NCBI GenBank assembly: GCA_017744935.1
Contig: JAGIAI010000018.1
Span: 39,742-103,741, forward strand
Direction: 5' to 3'
Length of the DNA stretch: 64,000 nt
Source: Variovorax sp.
GTDB taxonomy: Bacteria > Pseudomonadota > Gammaproteobacteria > Burkholderiales > Burkholderiaceae_C
The notes below the pieces were generated by a model. It did not search any database and was not told the origin of the DNA. It saw only the letters and a list, made by a program, of their open reading frames with translations. Every line of letters starts with the position of its first letter. The first letter of the stretch is position 1. The position numbers and the translations under genes are program-made. Of this stretch, positions 9,509-17,918 are shown one piece after another.

Positions 9509-11352
9509 TCTTCCGGGCGGGCGCGCTCTTCGCGTGGCTCGCGCTCTTCACTCTCTTTTTTTCGCCCTCGCCCGCAGTCGCGGGGGCGCCTCCACTGAAG
9601 GTCGAGGCCGTGCGCTCCGCATGGGAGGCCACGTCGCCGCCCGCCGAGGGCTGGACATCGGTCACGCTGCCCGACGGCTGGACCGCCCGCTGGCCTGGCT
9701 TCGACGGCGTCGTCTGGTATCGCCTGCGATGGGACGAAACCGCTGACATCGTTCCGCTGCGGCCCACCGGCCTGATGATCGAATACATCAACATGGCCGG
9801 CGCGGTGTACCTCAACGGCAGCCTGATCGGCGGGGACAGCGGCCTTGTCGAACCGCTCTCACGTTCGTGGAATCTGCCGCGCTACTGGACGCTCGATGCG
9901 CCCCTGCTGCGCCCCGGCGCGAACGAGCTGCTCGTGCGTGTCTCGGGCCTTGCGCCCTATCAGCCGTCGCTCGGCGCCGTGACGATCGGCGAGCCGCAGG
10001 CCGTGCGCGCCCTGTACCGCGAAGCCAACTTCACGCGGCGCACGATGCAGACGCTCGGCATCGGCCTTACGCTGGGCATGGGCGTGCTCTATGGCATGTT
10101 CTGGCTGTTCCGGCGCAAGGAAGTGCCTTACGGGTGGTTCAGCCTCTTCTCGCTGCTGTGGGTGCTCTTCTCGTACAACAACGTCGCGGTGAGCCCATGG
10201 CCCTTCGCCAGCACCGAGGCCTTCCAGCGGCTCAATCATCTGGCGATGTTCGCGAGCGCAGGATGCTTCCTGATGTTCGCGCTGACCTACTGCGAGATCG
10301 CGAACAGGAAGGCGCAACGCGCTTCCCTCGCCTTCATGGGTGCCGGGCTCGCGACGCTGGTGCTCTCGCCGTCGTCGTTGCAAGAACCTTTGCGCGACGC
10401 GACGGTGCTCCTCACGATGGCCACCTATTTCGCCGGCATCGGACTGATCATGCGCAACGCCATCCAGTCGCGACGCACGGAAGCGGCAGTGCTTTCGCTC
10501 TGCCTGCTGGTCCCGATCGCAGCCGGCGTGCACGACACGCTGCTGTTCTTCGAATGGCTGCCCACCGGCATCTACTACGCCGCGATGTCGGCCAACGCGA
10601 CGATGCTGGGCATCGCCTTCACGTTGACATGGCGCATGGTCAAGGGCATGCGGCTGATCGAGAACTTCAACGTCGAGCTCCAGCAGCGCGTTGCACAGGC
10701 CACGGGCGAGCTCGCCGAAGTCTTGCGCCGCCAGCACGAGGCCGAGCTGGAGCAGACCCGCCTCGCCGAGCGCCTGAGCCTGGTGCGCGACCTGCACGAC
10801 GGCCTGGGCATGACCTTGAGCAGCCACATCAACACGCTCCGCAATCGGGAAGGCGCGCGGGACGGCGTCGCGCTCTGGGCGCTGCGCGAGGTCAACGACG
10901 ACCTTCGCCTGATCATCGAAAGCTCCGCCTTCGACGACACCGACGACCTCGCGGAACGGCTGGCGCCATTGCGCCACCGCTGCACGCGGCTGCTGGAGGC
11001 GGCGGACATCGAATGCCGCTGGGCGGTCGAAGGACTGCACGGCCGCCGGCTCGGCGGCAAGCGCGTGCTCGACTTCCTGCGCGTGGTGCAGGAAGGACTC
11101 GCGAACGTGCTCAAGCACAGCGGCGCCACACAGGTGGGCATCCGCATCGAAGCCCGCCAGGGGGAACTGTCTTTGTCGATCCGCGACAATGGCCGTGGCT
11201 TTGCGAACGACTCGGCGACCTCGGCCGGCATGGGACTCAGCAATATGCAGGCGCGTGCGTCACGGCTCCGCGGCACGCTGGAGATCCATCCCGGCGCCAC
11301 AGGCACCGTGTTGACGCTGCGTTGCCCGATCGACGTGAGCATGGCCGTCTGA
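9418..11352 (+). CDS. 7TMR-DISM-type sensor histidine kinase
   Basis: Membrane histidine kinase, up to 644 residues. A signal-like hydrophobic segment is followed by a periplasmic jelly-roll domain (about 60-200; DGVVWYRLRWDE, AGAVYLNGSLIGG, PGANELLVRVSG) like sugar-binding modules. Seven transmembrane helices follow (about 207-411), then a coiled coil, a HisKA_3 box with H460 in VRDLHDGLGM, and an ATPase domain with N563, DNGRGF and GMGLSNM. The only in-frame ATG near the front (9418) lies 91 bases inside the regulator gene. The membrane-proximal sequence would start better at a CTG at 9505 that overlaps the regulator stop, so the start is uncertain. It is the likely partner of the preceding regulator. 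Confidence 0.88.
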   Translation: MPRQEHLPKARRAIAGRCGVQRAGAGPVALIFRAGALFAWLALFTLFFSPSPAVAGAPPLKVEAVRSAWEATSPPAEGWTSVTLPDGWTARWPGFDGVVWYRLRWDETADIVPLRPTGLMIEYINMAGAVYLNGSLIGGDSGLVEPLSRSWNLPRYWTLDAPLLRPGANELLVRVSGLAPYQPSLGAVTIGEPQAVRALYREANFTRRTMQTLGIGLTLGMGVLYGMFWLFRRKEVPYGWFSLFSLLWVLFSYNNVAVSPWPFASTEAFQRLNHLAMFASAGCFLMFALTYCEIANRKAQRASLAFMGAGLATLVLSPSSLQEPLRDATVLLTMATYFAGIGLIMRNAIQSRRTEAAVLSLCLLVPIAAGVHDTLLFFEWLPTGIYYAAMSANATMLGIAFTLTWRMVKGMRLIENFNVELQQRVAQATGELAEVLRRQHEAELEQTRLAERLSLVRDLHDGLGMTLSSHINTLRNREGARDGVALWALREVNDDLRLIIESSAFDDTDDLAERLAPLRHRCTRLLEAADIECRWAVEGLHGRRLGGKRVLDFLRVVQEGLANVLKHSGATQVGIRIEARQGELSLSIRDNGRGFANDSATSAGMGLSNMQARASRLRGTLEIHPGATGTVLTLRCPIDVSMAV

Positions 11353-11375
11353 GTGATTCCCCCCGCACCGCACGC

Positions 11376-12038
11376 ATGCCCGCCAAACCCCGAAACCTGA
11401 AGAGCCTCGCCGACCTCAAGGACGTGCAACGCACACTCGCCGCGCAGCGCGAACGCGAAGCCGCCGAGGCGATCGTCCGCGCGGTGGCCGAAAAGAAGCG
11501 CGCGGCCGAACAGGACCTCTTCGCACGCGCCATCGGCGCCACCCAGCCCTTGCGGCGCAAGGCTGCGGTGCATCTCGCACCTGAACCGCCCCCGCCCCTC
11601 CCGGTACAGCAGCAGCTAGACGAGCAACGCGTGCTGCGCGAATCGCTGTCCGACGAATTCGACGTCACCACCCTGCTCGATGCCGATGACGCGATGAGCT
11701 TCCGCCGCCCCGGCATCAACACCGATGTGACGCGCAAGCTGCGCGCGGGCGAGTGGACCATCCAGCGCCAGATCGACCTGCACGGCATGCGCAGCGACGA
11801 GGCGCGCGAGGCGCTCGGCGCCTTCATTCGCGAGGCCTACAAGCAAGGCCTGCGCTGCGTGCGCGTGGTGCACGGCAAGGGCCTGGGCTCGCCGGGCCGT
11901 CAGCCGGTGCTCAAGGCCAAGGTGCAGCGCTGGCTGATCCAGAAGAACGAGACGCTGGCCTTCGTGCAGGCCAAGCCGGCGGAAGGCGGCGCGGGCGCGC
12001 TGGTGGTGCTGCTGGCACCGTCTCGGCGCAATGCCTAG
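11376..12038 (+). CDS. Smr/MutS2-type domain protein
   Basis: A 220-residue protein. The first 130 residues are charged and probably partly helical or disordered (KRAAEQDLFARA, a PEPPPPLP run). The Smr domain occupies about 130-215, with IDLHGMRSDEAREAL and VRVVHGKGLGS, the LDLHG and H-G-x-G signatures of the family. Smr domains bind or nick nucleic acid, and in bacteria some cleave mRNA on stalled ribosomes. The ATG at 11376 is 23 bases after the kinase stop. Its target is unknown. Confidence 0.87.
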   Translation: MPAKPRNLKSLADLKDVQRTLAAQREREAAEAIVRAVAEKKRAAEQDLFARAIGATQPLRRKAAVHLAPEPPPPLPVQQQLDEQRVLRESLSDEFDVTTLLDADDAMSFRRPGINTDVTRKLRAGEWTIQRQIDLHGMRSDEAREALGAFIREAYKQGLRCVRVVHGKGLGSPGRQPVLKAKVQRWLIQKNETLAFVQAKPAEGGAGALVVLLAPSRRNA

Positions 12039-12054
12039 CGCTTTCCTGTAGCGC

Positions 12055-12483
12055 CTATCCGTTGCGGTTGCGCATCCAGTCCGCGGTCTGGAAGAACGAT
12101 CCGCGCAAGCGCTCGCGTAGGGCCTCCGGCACGCCGGTCTCGCCCATCGCCTGGTCCATGCAGGCGAGCCACTCGTCGCGCTCCTTGATCCCGATGGTGT
12201 GTCCGCCGATGCTCTGCGGCAGATGGCGCGCGCGCAGCATCGGGTGGCCGAAGCGATCGGTGTAGTGCTGCGGGCCGCCCAGCCAGCCGCAGAGGAACCA
12301 GAAGAGCCGCTGACGGGCGTTGTCCAGCGAACTGCCGTGCACGGCGCGCAGGTGCGCGTAGGCCGGCTCGAGGTCCATCAGATCGTAGAAGCGCTCCACC
12401 AGCGCATGGACTTTGTCTTCGCCGCCGATCCATTCGAAGGGCGTGTCGAAAGGCGGCTTTTCCTGAATTTGCATGGGCGACAT
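12055..12483 (-). CDS. Group II truncated haemoglobin (trHbO-type)
   Basis: About 142 residues from the [13 protein letters not shown] start; a start three residues later is equally possible. The 2-on-2 globin fold is recognisable from [21 protein letters not shown], the [12 protein letters not shown] segment and the proximal histidine in [12 protein letters not shown]. Such globins bind oxygen or NO and are linked to redox stress. It converges on the Smr gene (16-base gap) and is divergent from the oxygenase gene, with starts only about 30 bases apart. Confidence 0.88.
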   Translation of the reverse strand: MSPMQIQEKPPFDTPFEWIGGEDKVHALVERFYDLMDLEPAYAHLRAVHGSSLDNARQRLFWFLCGWLGGPQHYTDRFGHPMLRARHLPQSIGGHTIGIKERDEWLACMDQAMGETGVPEALRERLRGSFFQTADWMRNRNG

Positions 12484-12513
12484 TGTCCCAAGGACTTGCG
12501 GCACCATGGCGGG

Positions 12514-13554
12514 ATGCGTGATTTACCCCTTCCCCCTTCCGGCGCCCTGCCCGTCATCGACGTCTCCGGCCTTTCCGGCAACGGCCCCGCCCGCGACGAA
12601 GTGGCGGCAAGGATCGGCGCCGCATGCCGCGCCCACGGCTTCTTCTACGTGGTTGGCCATGGCGTCGACCCGGCGCTCGCCAGGCGGCTCGAAGAACTGA
12701 GCCACCGCTTCTTCGCCCTCGATGAGGCGACCAAGATGCGCTGGCGCATGGCGCTGGGCGGCCGGGCGTGGCGCGGCTACTTTCCGCTCGCTGGCGAACT
12801 GACCTCGGGCCGCCCGGACTGGAAGGAAGGCCTCTATCTCGGCACCGAGCTGCCTGAAGACCACGCGCTCGTTCGCGCCCGCACGCCGGTGCACGGACCG
12901 AACCTGTTCCCCGAAGTCGAGGGAATGCGCGAGACCATCCTCGCCTACATGGACGCGGTCACGCAGCTCGGGCACCGGCTCATGGAGGGCATCGCGCTCA
13001 GCCTCAGGCTGCCGGCCGACTACTTCGCGCGGCGCTACACGGCGGATCCGCTGATCCTGTTCCGCATCTTCAACTACCCGACGCAACCCGTTCCGGAAGG
13101 CATGGATGTGCATTGGGGCGTCGGCGAGCACACCGATTACGGCCTGCTCACGATCCTGCATCAGGACGATGTTGGCGGTCTGCAGGTGCGCACGCCGGAA
13201 GGCTGGGTCGAGGCGCCGCCCGTCGCGGGCTCCTTCGTCTGCAACATCGGCGACATGCTCGATCGCATGACCGGCGGCCTGTACAAGTCGACGCCGCACC
13301 GGGTGACGCGCAACACCTCGGGGCGCGACAGGCTGTCGTTCCCGCTCTTCTTCGATCCGAACTTCGAGGCGCGCGTGCAGCGCATCGAGGGCCTGGCCGG
13401 TGCGAATGCGCTCGACGACAGCGCCCTTCGCTGGGATCGCGCGAACGTGCATGCCTTCAACGGCAAGTACGGCGACTATCTGCTCGCGAAGGTCTCGAAG
13501 GTGTTCCCGCAGCTTCGCGACGAAGTGCTCCAGGACGTCCGGTCGAGCCTGTAG
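12514..13554 (+). CDS. 2-oxoglutarate/Fe(II) oxygenase, isopenicillin-N-synthase-like
   Basis: A 346-residue soluble oxidoreductase. The DIOX_N region (about 10-120) starts [13 protein letters not shown]. The 2OG-FeII core has the metal triad GEHTDYG (H and D) and STPHRVTRN (H), followed by the 2OG-binding arginine in [11 protein letters not shown]. The ATG at 12514 is the first in frame; another ATG eight bases upstream is out of frame. Substrate is unknown; relatives act on peptides, hormones or amino-acid derivatives. The 3' end overlaps the convergent acetyltransferase gene by 79 bases. Confidence 0.9.
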   Translation: MRDLPLPPSGALPVIDVSGLSGNGPARDEVAARIGAACRAHGFFYVVGHGVDPALARRLEELSHRFFALDEATKMRWRMALGGRAWRGYFPLAGELTSGRPDWKEGLYLGTELPEDHALVRARTPVHGPNLFPEVEGMRETILAYMDAVTQLGHRLMEGIALSLRLPADYFARRYTADPLILFRIFNYPTQPVPEGMDVHWGVGEHTDYGLLTILHQDDVGGLQVRTPEGWVEAPPVAGSFVCNIGDMLDRMTGGLYKSTPHRVTRNTSGRDRLSFPLFFDPNFEARVQRIEGLAGANALDDSALRWDRANVHAFNGKYGDYLLAKVSKVFPQLRDEVLQDVRSSL

Positions 13555-14072
13555 AGCTTGTGCGGGCGCAGCGCGTGCCCTTCGGGGAGCGCGGGGTGCT
13601 CGAAGACACCGTCGGCCTTCATGCCGAGCCGCTGCATGACGGCCTCCGAGCGCAGGTTCGGCACAGCGGTGAACGAGACGATTTCCCGAAGGCCGATGCG
13701 CTCGAAGCCCACGCAGAGTGCGGCTCGCGCGGCTTCTTGCGCATAACCCTTGCCCCAGTACGCCGGCGCGAGGCGCCAGCCGACTTCGACGCAGGGCGAG
13801 CACGGCAATTCAGGCCGGGGAATGCTCAGTCCGACAAAGCCGATGAAGTTGCCGCTTGCACGTTCTTCCACTGCCCAGAGCCCCCACCCACGTTCATCGA
13901 TGCCGGCTGCAATGCGGTCGACGAGCGCATCGCTTTCGGCGCGGGAGAGCGGCGAGGGAAAGAATTCCATCGCGCCCTGATCGGCGTTCAGTGCGGCGAA
14001 AGGCGCACGATCACTCTCGCGCCACTGGCGCAGGCGCAGACGTTCGGTATCGAGCTCGATGCACTGCGCCAT
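13476..14072 (-). CDS. GNAT acetyltransferase, RimJ/RimL-like
   Basis: A 198-residue N-acetyltransferase. It starts [17 protein letters not shown], typical of the Acetyltransf_3 group, and has the acetyl-CoA loop region [23 protein letters not shown] and the [10 protein letters not shown] motif. The family normally ends near HKLYRLDR; here about 20 extra residues run into the 3' end of the convergent oxygenase gene. It starts 9 bases after the stop of the upstream FtsX-type permease on the same strand, so the two are probably co-transcribed. Substrate unknown. Confidence 0.88.
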   Translation of the reverse strand: MAQCIELDTERLRLRQWRESDRAPFAALNADQGAMEFFPSPLSRAESDALVDRIAAGIDERGWGLWAVEERASGNFIGFVGLSIPRPELPCSPCVEVGWRLAPAYWGKGYAQEAARAALCVGFERIGLREIVSFTAVPNLRSEAVMQRLGMKADGVFEHPALPEGHALRPHKLYRLDRTSWSTSSRSCGNTFETFASR

Positions 14073-14081
14073 CGCGCTCTT

Positions 14082-16598
14082 CTATTCCGCCGCCTGCCGC
14101 AGGGTGGCAACGACCGGCCGACGCAGCACTTCGCGCAACCCCCACCAGCCGGCGGCCAGAGCCAGCACCGCGCCCGAGAGCGCACCGGCGATCGGCACCA
14201 GCGGCGACGCGGTCCAGGTGAAGTCGAACACATAGCGCGCGAGGCCCCATCCGATCGCGGACGCAACGATGCTCGCGAGAAAGCCCGCCATCAGTCCCAC
14301 GCCGGCCAGCTCGGCACGTTGCACCTGGCGCAGCAGACTGCCGCGCGCGCCGACCGCACGCATCACCGCGAATTCACGCGCACGCTCCTCGCGCGTCGCC
14401 GTGACCGAGGCAAACAGCACCACCAGCCCCGCCGCCAGCGTGAAGCCGAAGAGGAACTCCACCGCCCGGATCACCTGATCCAGCACGCGCTGCACCTGTC
14501 CGATCGTGGCGCTCATGTCGACGTTGGTGATGTTGGGATAGGTCCGCACGAGCGCGTTGTCGAAGCCCTTCACATCCGGCGCGCGAAACGCGCCCATGTA
14601 GGTCACCGGTACATCTGCCAACTCGGGCACCGTGTACATCACGAAGAAGTTGGCGTGCATCGAGCCCCAGTCCACCTTGCGAAGCGAGGTGATGCGCGCA
14701 TCGTTCTGCAGCCCGCCGATATCGAAGCGAAGCACGTCACCGAGCTTCAGGCCGAGCGTCTCGGCCAAGCCCTCCTCCACGCTGACTTCGCCCGCTGCGC
14801 CCGGTGTCCAGGTGCCGGCGGTGATCATGTTGTGCGGAGGCGCCTCGGCGCTGTTGCTGAGATTGAACTCGCGGTCGACCAGCCGCTTCGCGCGGTCGTC
14901 GGTGTAGTCGTCGGGCGAAACCGCCCGTCCGTTGACCGAGACCAGCCGGCCCCGAATCATCGGATACCAATCGAACTTGCGCACGCCGGCGTCGCGCAGC
15001 GTCTTCTGGAATACATCGCTCTGGTCCGGCATCACGTTGATCACGAAGCGGTTCGGCGCATCGGGCGGCGTGGCCTTGCGCCAGCTCGACACGAGGTCGG
15101 TGCGCAGCAGCACCAGAAGAATGAGCGCCAGAAGGCCAACCGCCAGTGCGCTGACCTGCACCACGGCATACGCGGGTCGCGCCGAGATCTGCCGCGTGGC
15201 GAGCACCAGCCAGCGCGGCGCGGTCGTCTCGTTGACGCTGCGGCGAAGCACCAGCACCGCGAGCCAACTCAGCAGTGCGAATACCGCCACCGCACCCGCA
15301 AAACCGCCGACCGCGATCAGCCCCAGCTTGAGGTCGCTGCTCGCCGCGACCAATAGGGCCGCGAAGCCGGCGACGCCCAATGCGAGCACCGCGATCGACG
15401 CCGGCTTCAGGTTGCCGACATCGCGACGAATCACGCGCAGCGGCGGCACGCGCGAGAGCTGAAGCACCGGTGGCAGGCCAAAGGCGAACAGCAGCGTGAG
15501 CCCCACGCCAAGACCGAATGCGACCGGCCACAGGGTGGGCGCGGGCAGCGAGTTCTCGACCAGCCCCGCCAGTAGCATCACGAAGGCGTAGTGCACGCCG
15601 AACCCGATCGCCACGCCGAGCACGCTGGCCATCACGCCGACCACGGCGAACTCGAAGGCATAAGCGCCGGCGATGGTGCGCTGGCTTTGACCGAGCACGC
15701 GCAGCATCGCGCAGTCGTCGAGATGCCGGGCAGCGAACCCACGCGCCGCGAGTGCCACCGCCACCGCCGACAAAAGCGCGGCCAGCAATGCGACGAGGTT
15801 CAGGAATTTCTCGGCGCGGTCCAGCGTCTGGCGCATCTCGGGCCGTCCGCTTTCGAAGGATTCGAGCCGTGCGCCGCGGACCTCGCCGCTCTTGAGGATT
15901 TCGGCCGCCCAGTCGCTGAAGCGCTTGACCGCAGCCGGCTCACCCGCCACCGCGAACCGGTAGCTCACCCGACTCGCAGGCTGCACGAGGGCGGTGCGCG
16001 GCACGTCGGCCTGATTGATCATCACGCGCGGCGCGAAGCTCATGAAGCCGGCGCCCCGGTCGGGCTCCAGCGTGATCACGCGGGCGATGCGCAGTCCGGC
16101 GTCGCCGAGCAGCAGCGTGTCGCCCACCTGCAGGCCCAGCGCTTCGAGCAGCGAGCCATCGACCCAGGTGTCGCCGGGCGCCGGGATATCGCGAGTCGTC
16201 TGCCCCGGCGTCATGGTGTCGCTGCTGACGAGCAGGCTGCCGCGCAAGGGGTAGCCGGCCGTCACCGCCTTGAGCGCCACGAGCTTCGTGGCGCCGCCCT
16301 GCGCATCGCTCGCACGAGCCATGGTCGGAAAGCCGTAGTTCGTGGTGGTCTGCAGCCCCCACGCCCGCGCACGTTCGATGAAAGCGGCAGGGGTCGGGTT
16401 GTCGCTGGCGAGCACCGCATCACCGCCCAGAAGCTGGCGCGCATCACGCTGGAGGCCACCCTTGAGGCGGTCGGCGAAGAATCCGACTGCCGTCAGCGCC
16501 GCAACGGCGAGCAGCACGGCCACGATGAGAAGCCGAAGCTCGCCCGCGCGAAGGTCGCGCCAGAGCGTGCGCCAGCCAAGGCGGAGGGAAGCGTTCAT
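14082..16598 (-). CDS. FtsX-like ABC transporter permease (YbbP-type)
   Basis: An 838-residue inner-membrane permease with the duplicated MacB/FtsX layout: a first helix (about 20-45), a large periplasmic domain, three helices, a paired helix segment in the middle, a second periplasmic domain and three final helices. The conserved AREFAVMRAVGA motif precedes the last helices. I start it at MNASLRLGW. The YbbP group usually works with an ATPase of the YbbA type and helps move lipids or lipoproteins, but no ATPase gene lies beside it here. An acetyltransferase follows 9 bases downstream. Confidence 0.88.
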   Translation of the reverse strand: MNASLRLGWRTLWRDLRAGELRLLIVAVLLAVAALTAVGFFADRLKGGLQRDARQLLGGDAVLASDNPTPAAFIERARAWGLQTTTNYGFPTMARASDAQGGATKLVALKAVTAGYPLRGSLLVSSDTMTPGQTTRDIPAPGDTWVDGSLLEALGLQVGDTLLLGDAGLRIARVITLEPDRGAGFMSFAPRVMINQADVPRTALVQPASRVSYRFAVAGEPAAVKRFSDWAAEILKSGEVRGARLESFESGRPEMRQTLDRAEKFLNLVALLAALLSAVAVALAARGFAARHLDDCAMLRVLGQSQRTIAGAYAFEFAVVGVMASVLGVAIGFGVHYAFVMLLAGLVENSLPAPTLWPVAFGLGVGLTLLFAFGLPPVLQLSRVPPLRVIRRDVGNLKPASIAVLALGVAGFAALLVAASSDLKLGLIAVGGFAGAVAVFALLSWLAVLVLRRSVNETTAPRWLVLATRQISARPAYAVVQVSALAVGLLALILLVLLRTDLVSSWRKATPPDAPNRFVINVMPDQSDVFQKTLRDAGVRKFDWYPMIRGRLVSVNGRAVSPDDYTDDRAKRLVDREFNLSNSAEAPPHNMITAGTWTPGAAGEVSVEEGLAETLGLKLGDVLRFDIGGLQNDARITSLRKVDWGSMHANFFVMYTVPELADVPVTYMGAFRAPDVKGFDNALVRTYPNITNVDMSATIGQVQRVLDQVIRAVEFLFGFTLAAGLVVLFASVTATREERAREFAVMRAVGARGSLLRQVQRAELAGVGLMAGFLASIVASAIGWGLARYVFDFTWTASPLVPIAGALSGAVLALAAGWWGLREVLRRPVVATLRQAAE

Positions 16599-16653
16599 GG
16601 AGCGTGACGATAGCCGAGCGGCCAACGCCCGCCAAACCGAAGGATTTAGGCGC

Positions 16654-17517
16654 TCAGGCGGCCGCCGGCTGGCGAGCGTCCGCCAGTTCGGGCTGGAGCA
16701 GCAGCCGCCCGGCGCCCGCGAAGCAGAGGAAGCGCCGGTTGGTCGCGCGGCCGATGGCGCACAGGCCGACGCGGTTCGCCACCTCGTGACCCATCTGGGT
16801 GATGCCGCTGCGCGAAACCACGACCGCCACGCCCATCTGGGCCGACTTGATGATCATCTCGCTGGTCAGACGGCCGGTCGTGTAGAACACCCGTCCGCCG
16901 CCGAGCTCGTGCGCCGGCTGCATGGCGATCCAGCCGGCAATCGTGTCGATCGCGTTGTGGCGGCCGACATCCTCGACGAAGCAGCGCATGCGCACGTCTT
17001 CACCGCCGCCGTCCAGCGTGAAGAGCGCGCAGCCATGGACCGACCCAGCGGATTTGTACGTGCTCTCCTGGACACGGATGGTGTTGACCAGCGCGTAGAG
17101 CTGCGCCTGCGTGATGCGCGTGTCCGGCAGACGCAACCGCTCGATGCCGGCCATCAGCTCGCCGAAGACGCTGCCCTGACCGCAGCCCGTCGTGACCACT
17201 TTCTTGGCGGTGCGCTCTTCGATTCGATCGATGCCGGCGCGCGTCCGCACAGCCGCGCCGCCCACTTCCCAGTCGACGGTGATGGATTCGACATCCGCCG
17301 CCGATTCGATGAGCCGCTGGTTCAACAGGTAGCCCAGCACGAGCAGTTCGGGCTCGGCGCCGAGCGTCATCAGCGTGACGAGCTCCCGGCGGTCGACGTA
17401 GACCGTCAGGTCCCGTTCGGCGGGGATGGAGACGATGCCGGACTCGCCGTGCTCATCGACGATTTCGACCTCGCGCGTGAGCGGCGCCCGGGCCTTCGTC
17501 AGGCGCGGGAGCTTCAC
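16654..17517 (-). CDS. fdhD: FdhD sulfurtransferase for formate dehydrogenase
   Basis: A 287-residue cytosolic protein that, by family, moves sulfur from IscS to the molybdenum cofactor of formate dehydrogenase. Recognisable parts are VDRRELVTLMTLGAEPELLVLGYL, FVEDVGRHNAIDTIAGW and the C-terminal VVSRSGITQMG stretch. The usual CxxC sulfur-relay motif reads C112-G-Q-G115, so the second cysteine is missing. The start is a GTG at 17517 that overlaps the stop of the upstream gene (GTGA), which implies translational coupling. It is the last fdh gene in the operon. Confidence 0.92.
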   Translation of the reverse strand: MKLPRLTKARAPLTREVEIVDEHGESGIVSIPAERDLTVYVDRRELVTLMTLGAEPELLVLGYLLNQRLIESAADVESITVDWEVGGAAVRTRAGIDRIEERTAKKVVTTGCGQGSVFGELMAGIERLRLPDTRITQAQLYALVNTIRVQESTYKSAGSVHGCALFTLDGGGEDVRMRCFVEDVGRHNAIDTIAGWIAMQPAHELGGGRVFYTTGRLTSEMIIKSAQMGVAVVVSRSGITQMGHEVANRVGLCAIGRATNRRFLCFAGAGRLLLQPELADARQPAAA

Positions 17518-17918
17518 GGTTTGGTTGCGGGATGCGTTTCGGACGAAGGCTGGTTCGAACTCGGCGGGTTCGCCGCCGTTGCCGCCGGCGAATGCGCGCC
17601 GGATGCCTCGATCGGCTTGGGCTCTTCGGGCGGGGCGAAGGCGAACGGGCCGGGGTCGGTGCAAGGCGGCGTGGGCGTGGGCGTCGGCACCGGTTTGCCG
17701 GCGGCGACGAGGCCGTCGCGCACATGGGCCGCGACCCGCTCCTGCGCCTGGCAGAGCTGGAAGGTGTCGACCTTGGCCGACCAGGCCGTCTTCTGCGCCG
17801 TTTCGGCCGCCTTGAGCTTGGCGTCCGGCGTTGCAGCCGGTGCAGGCAGCTTGGCGAAAGCAACCGGCGCGGCAAACGCGCCTGCGAGCAGGCCGCAAAG
17901 GATCAGCGACTTCTTCAT
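17514..17918 (-). CDS. Small exported Pro/Ala-rich protein in the formate dehydrogenase operon
   Basis: A 134-residue protein I cannot assign to a named family. A clear Sec signal peptide (MKKSLILCGLLAGAFAAPVAFA) precedes a short helical, charged region (about 30-70) with one cysteine (QLCQAQERV) and a second cysteine at PCTDP. The tail is low complexity, rich in Pro, Thr, Ser and Ala. It overlaps the gamma-subunit gene upstream by four bases (ATGA) and fdhD downstream by four bases (GTGA). This tight packing suggests a periplasmic accessory to the enzyme; that role is an inference. Confidence 0.78.
   Translation of the reverse strand: MKKSLILCGLLAGAFAAPVAFAKLPAPAATPDAKLKAAETAQKTAWSAKVDTFQLCQAQERVAAHVRDGLVAAGKPVPTPTPTPPCTDPGPFAFAPPEEPKPIEASGAHSPAATAANPPSSNQPSSETHPATKP

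Noticed and set aside
12035..12060. Terminator between the Smr and haemoglobin genes
   Set aside because: The GCGCT/AGCGC stem has five pairs and no T-run on either strand.
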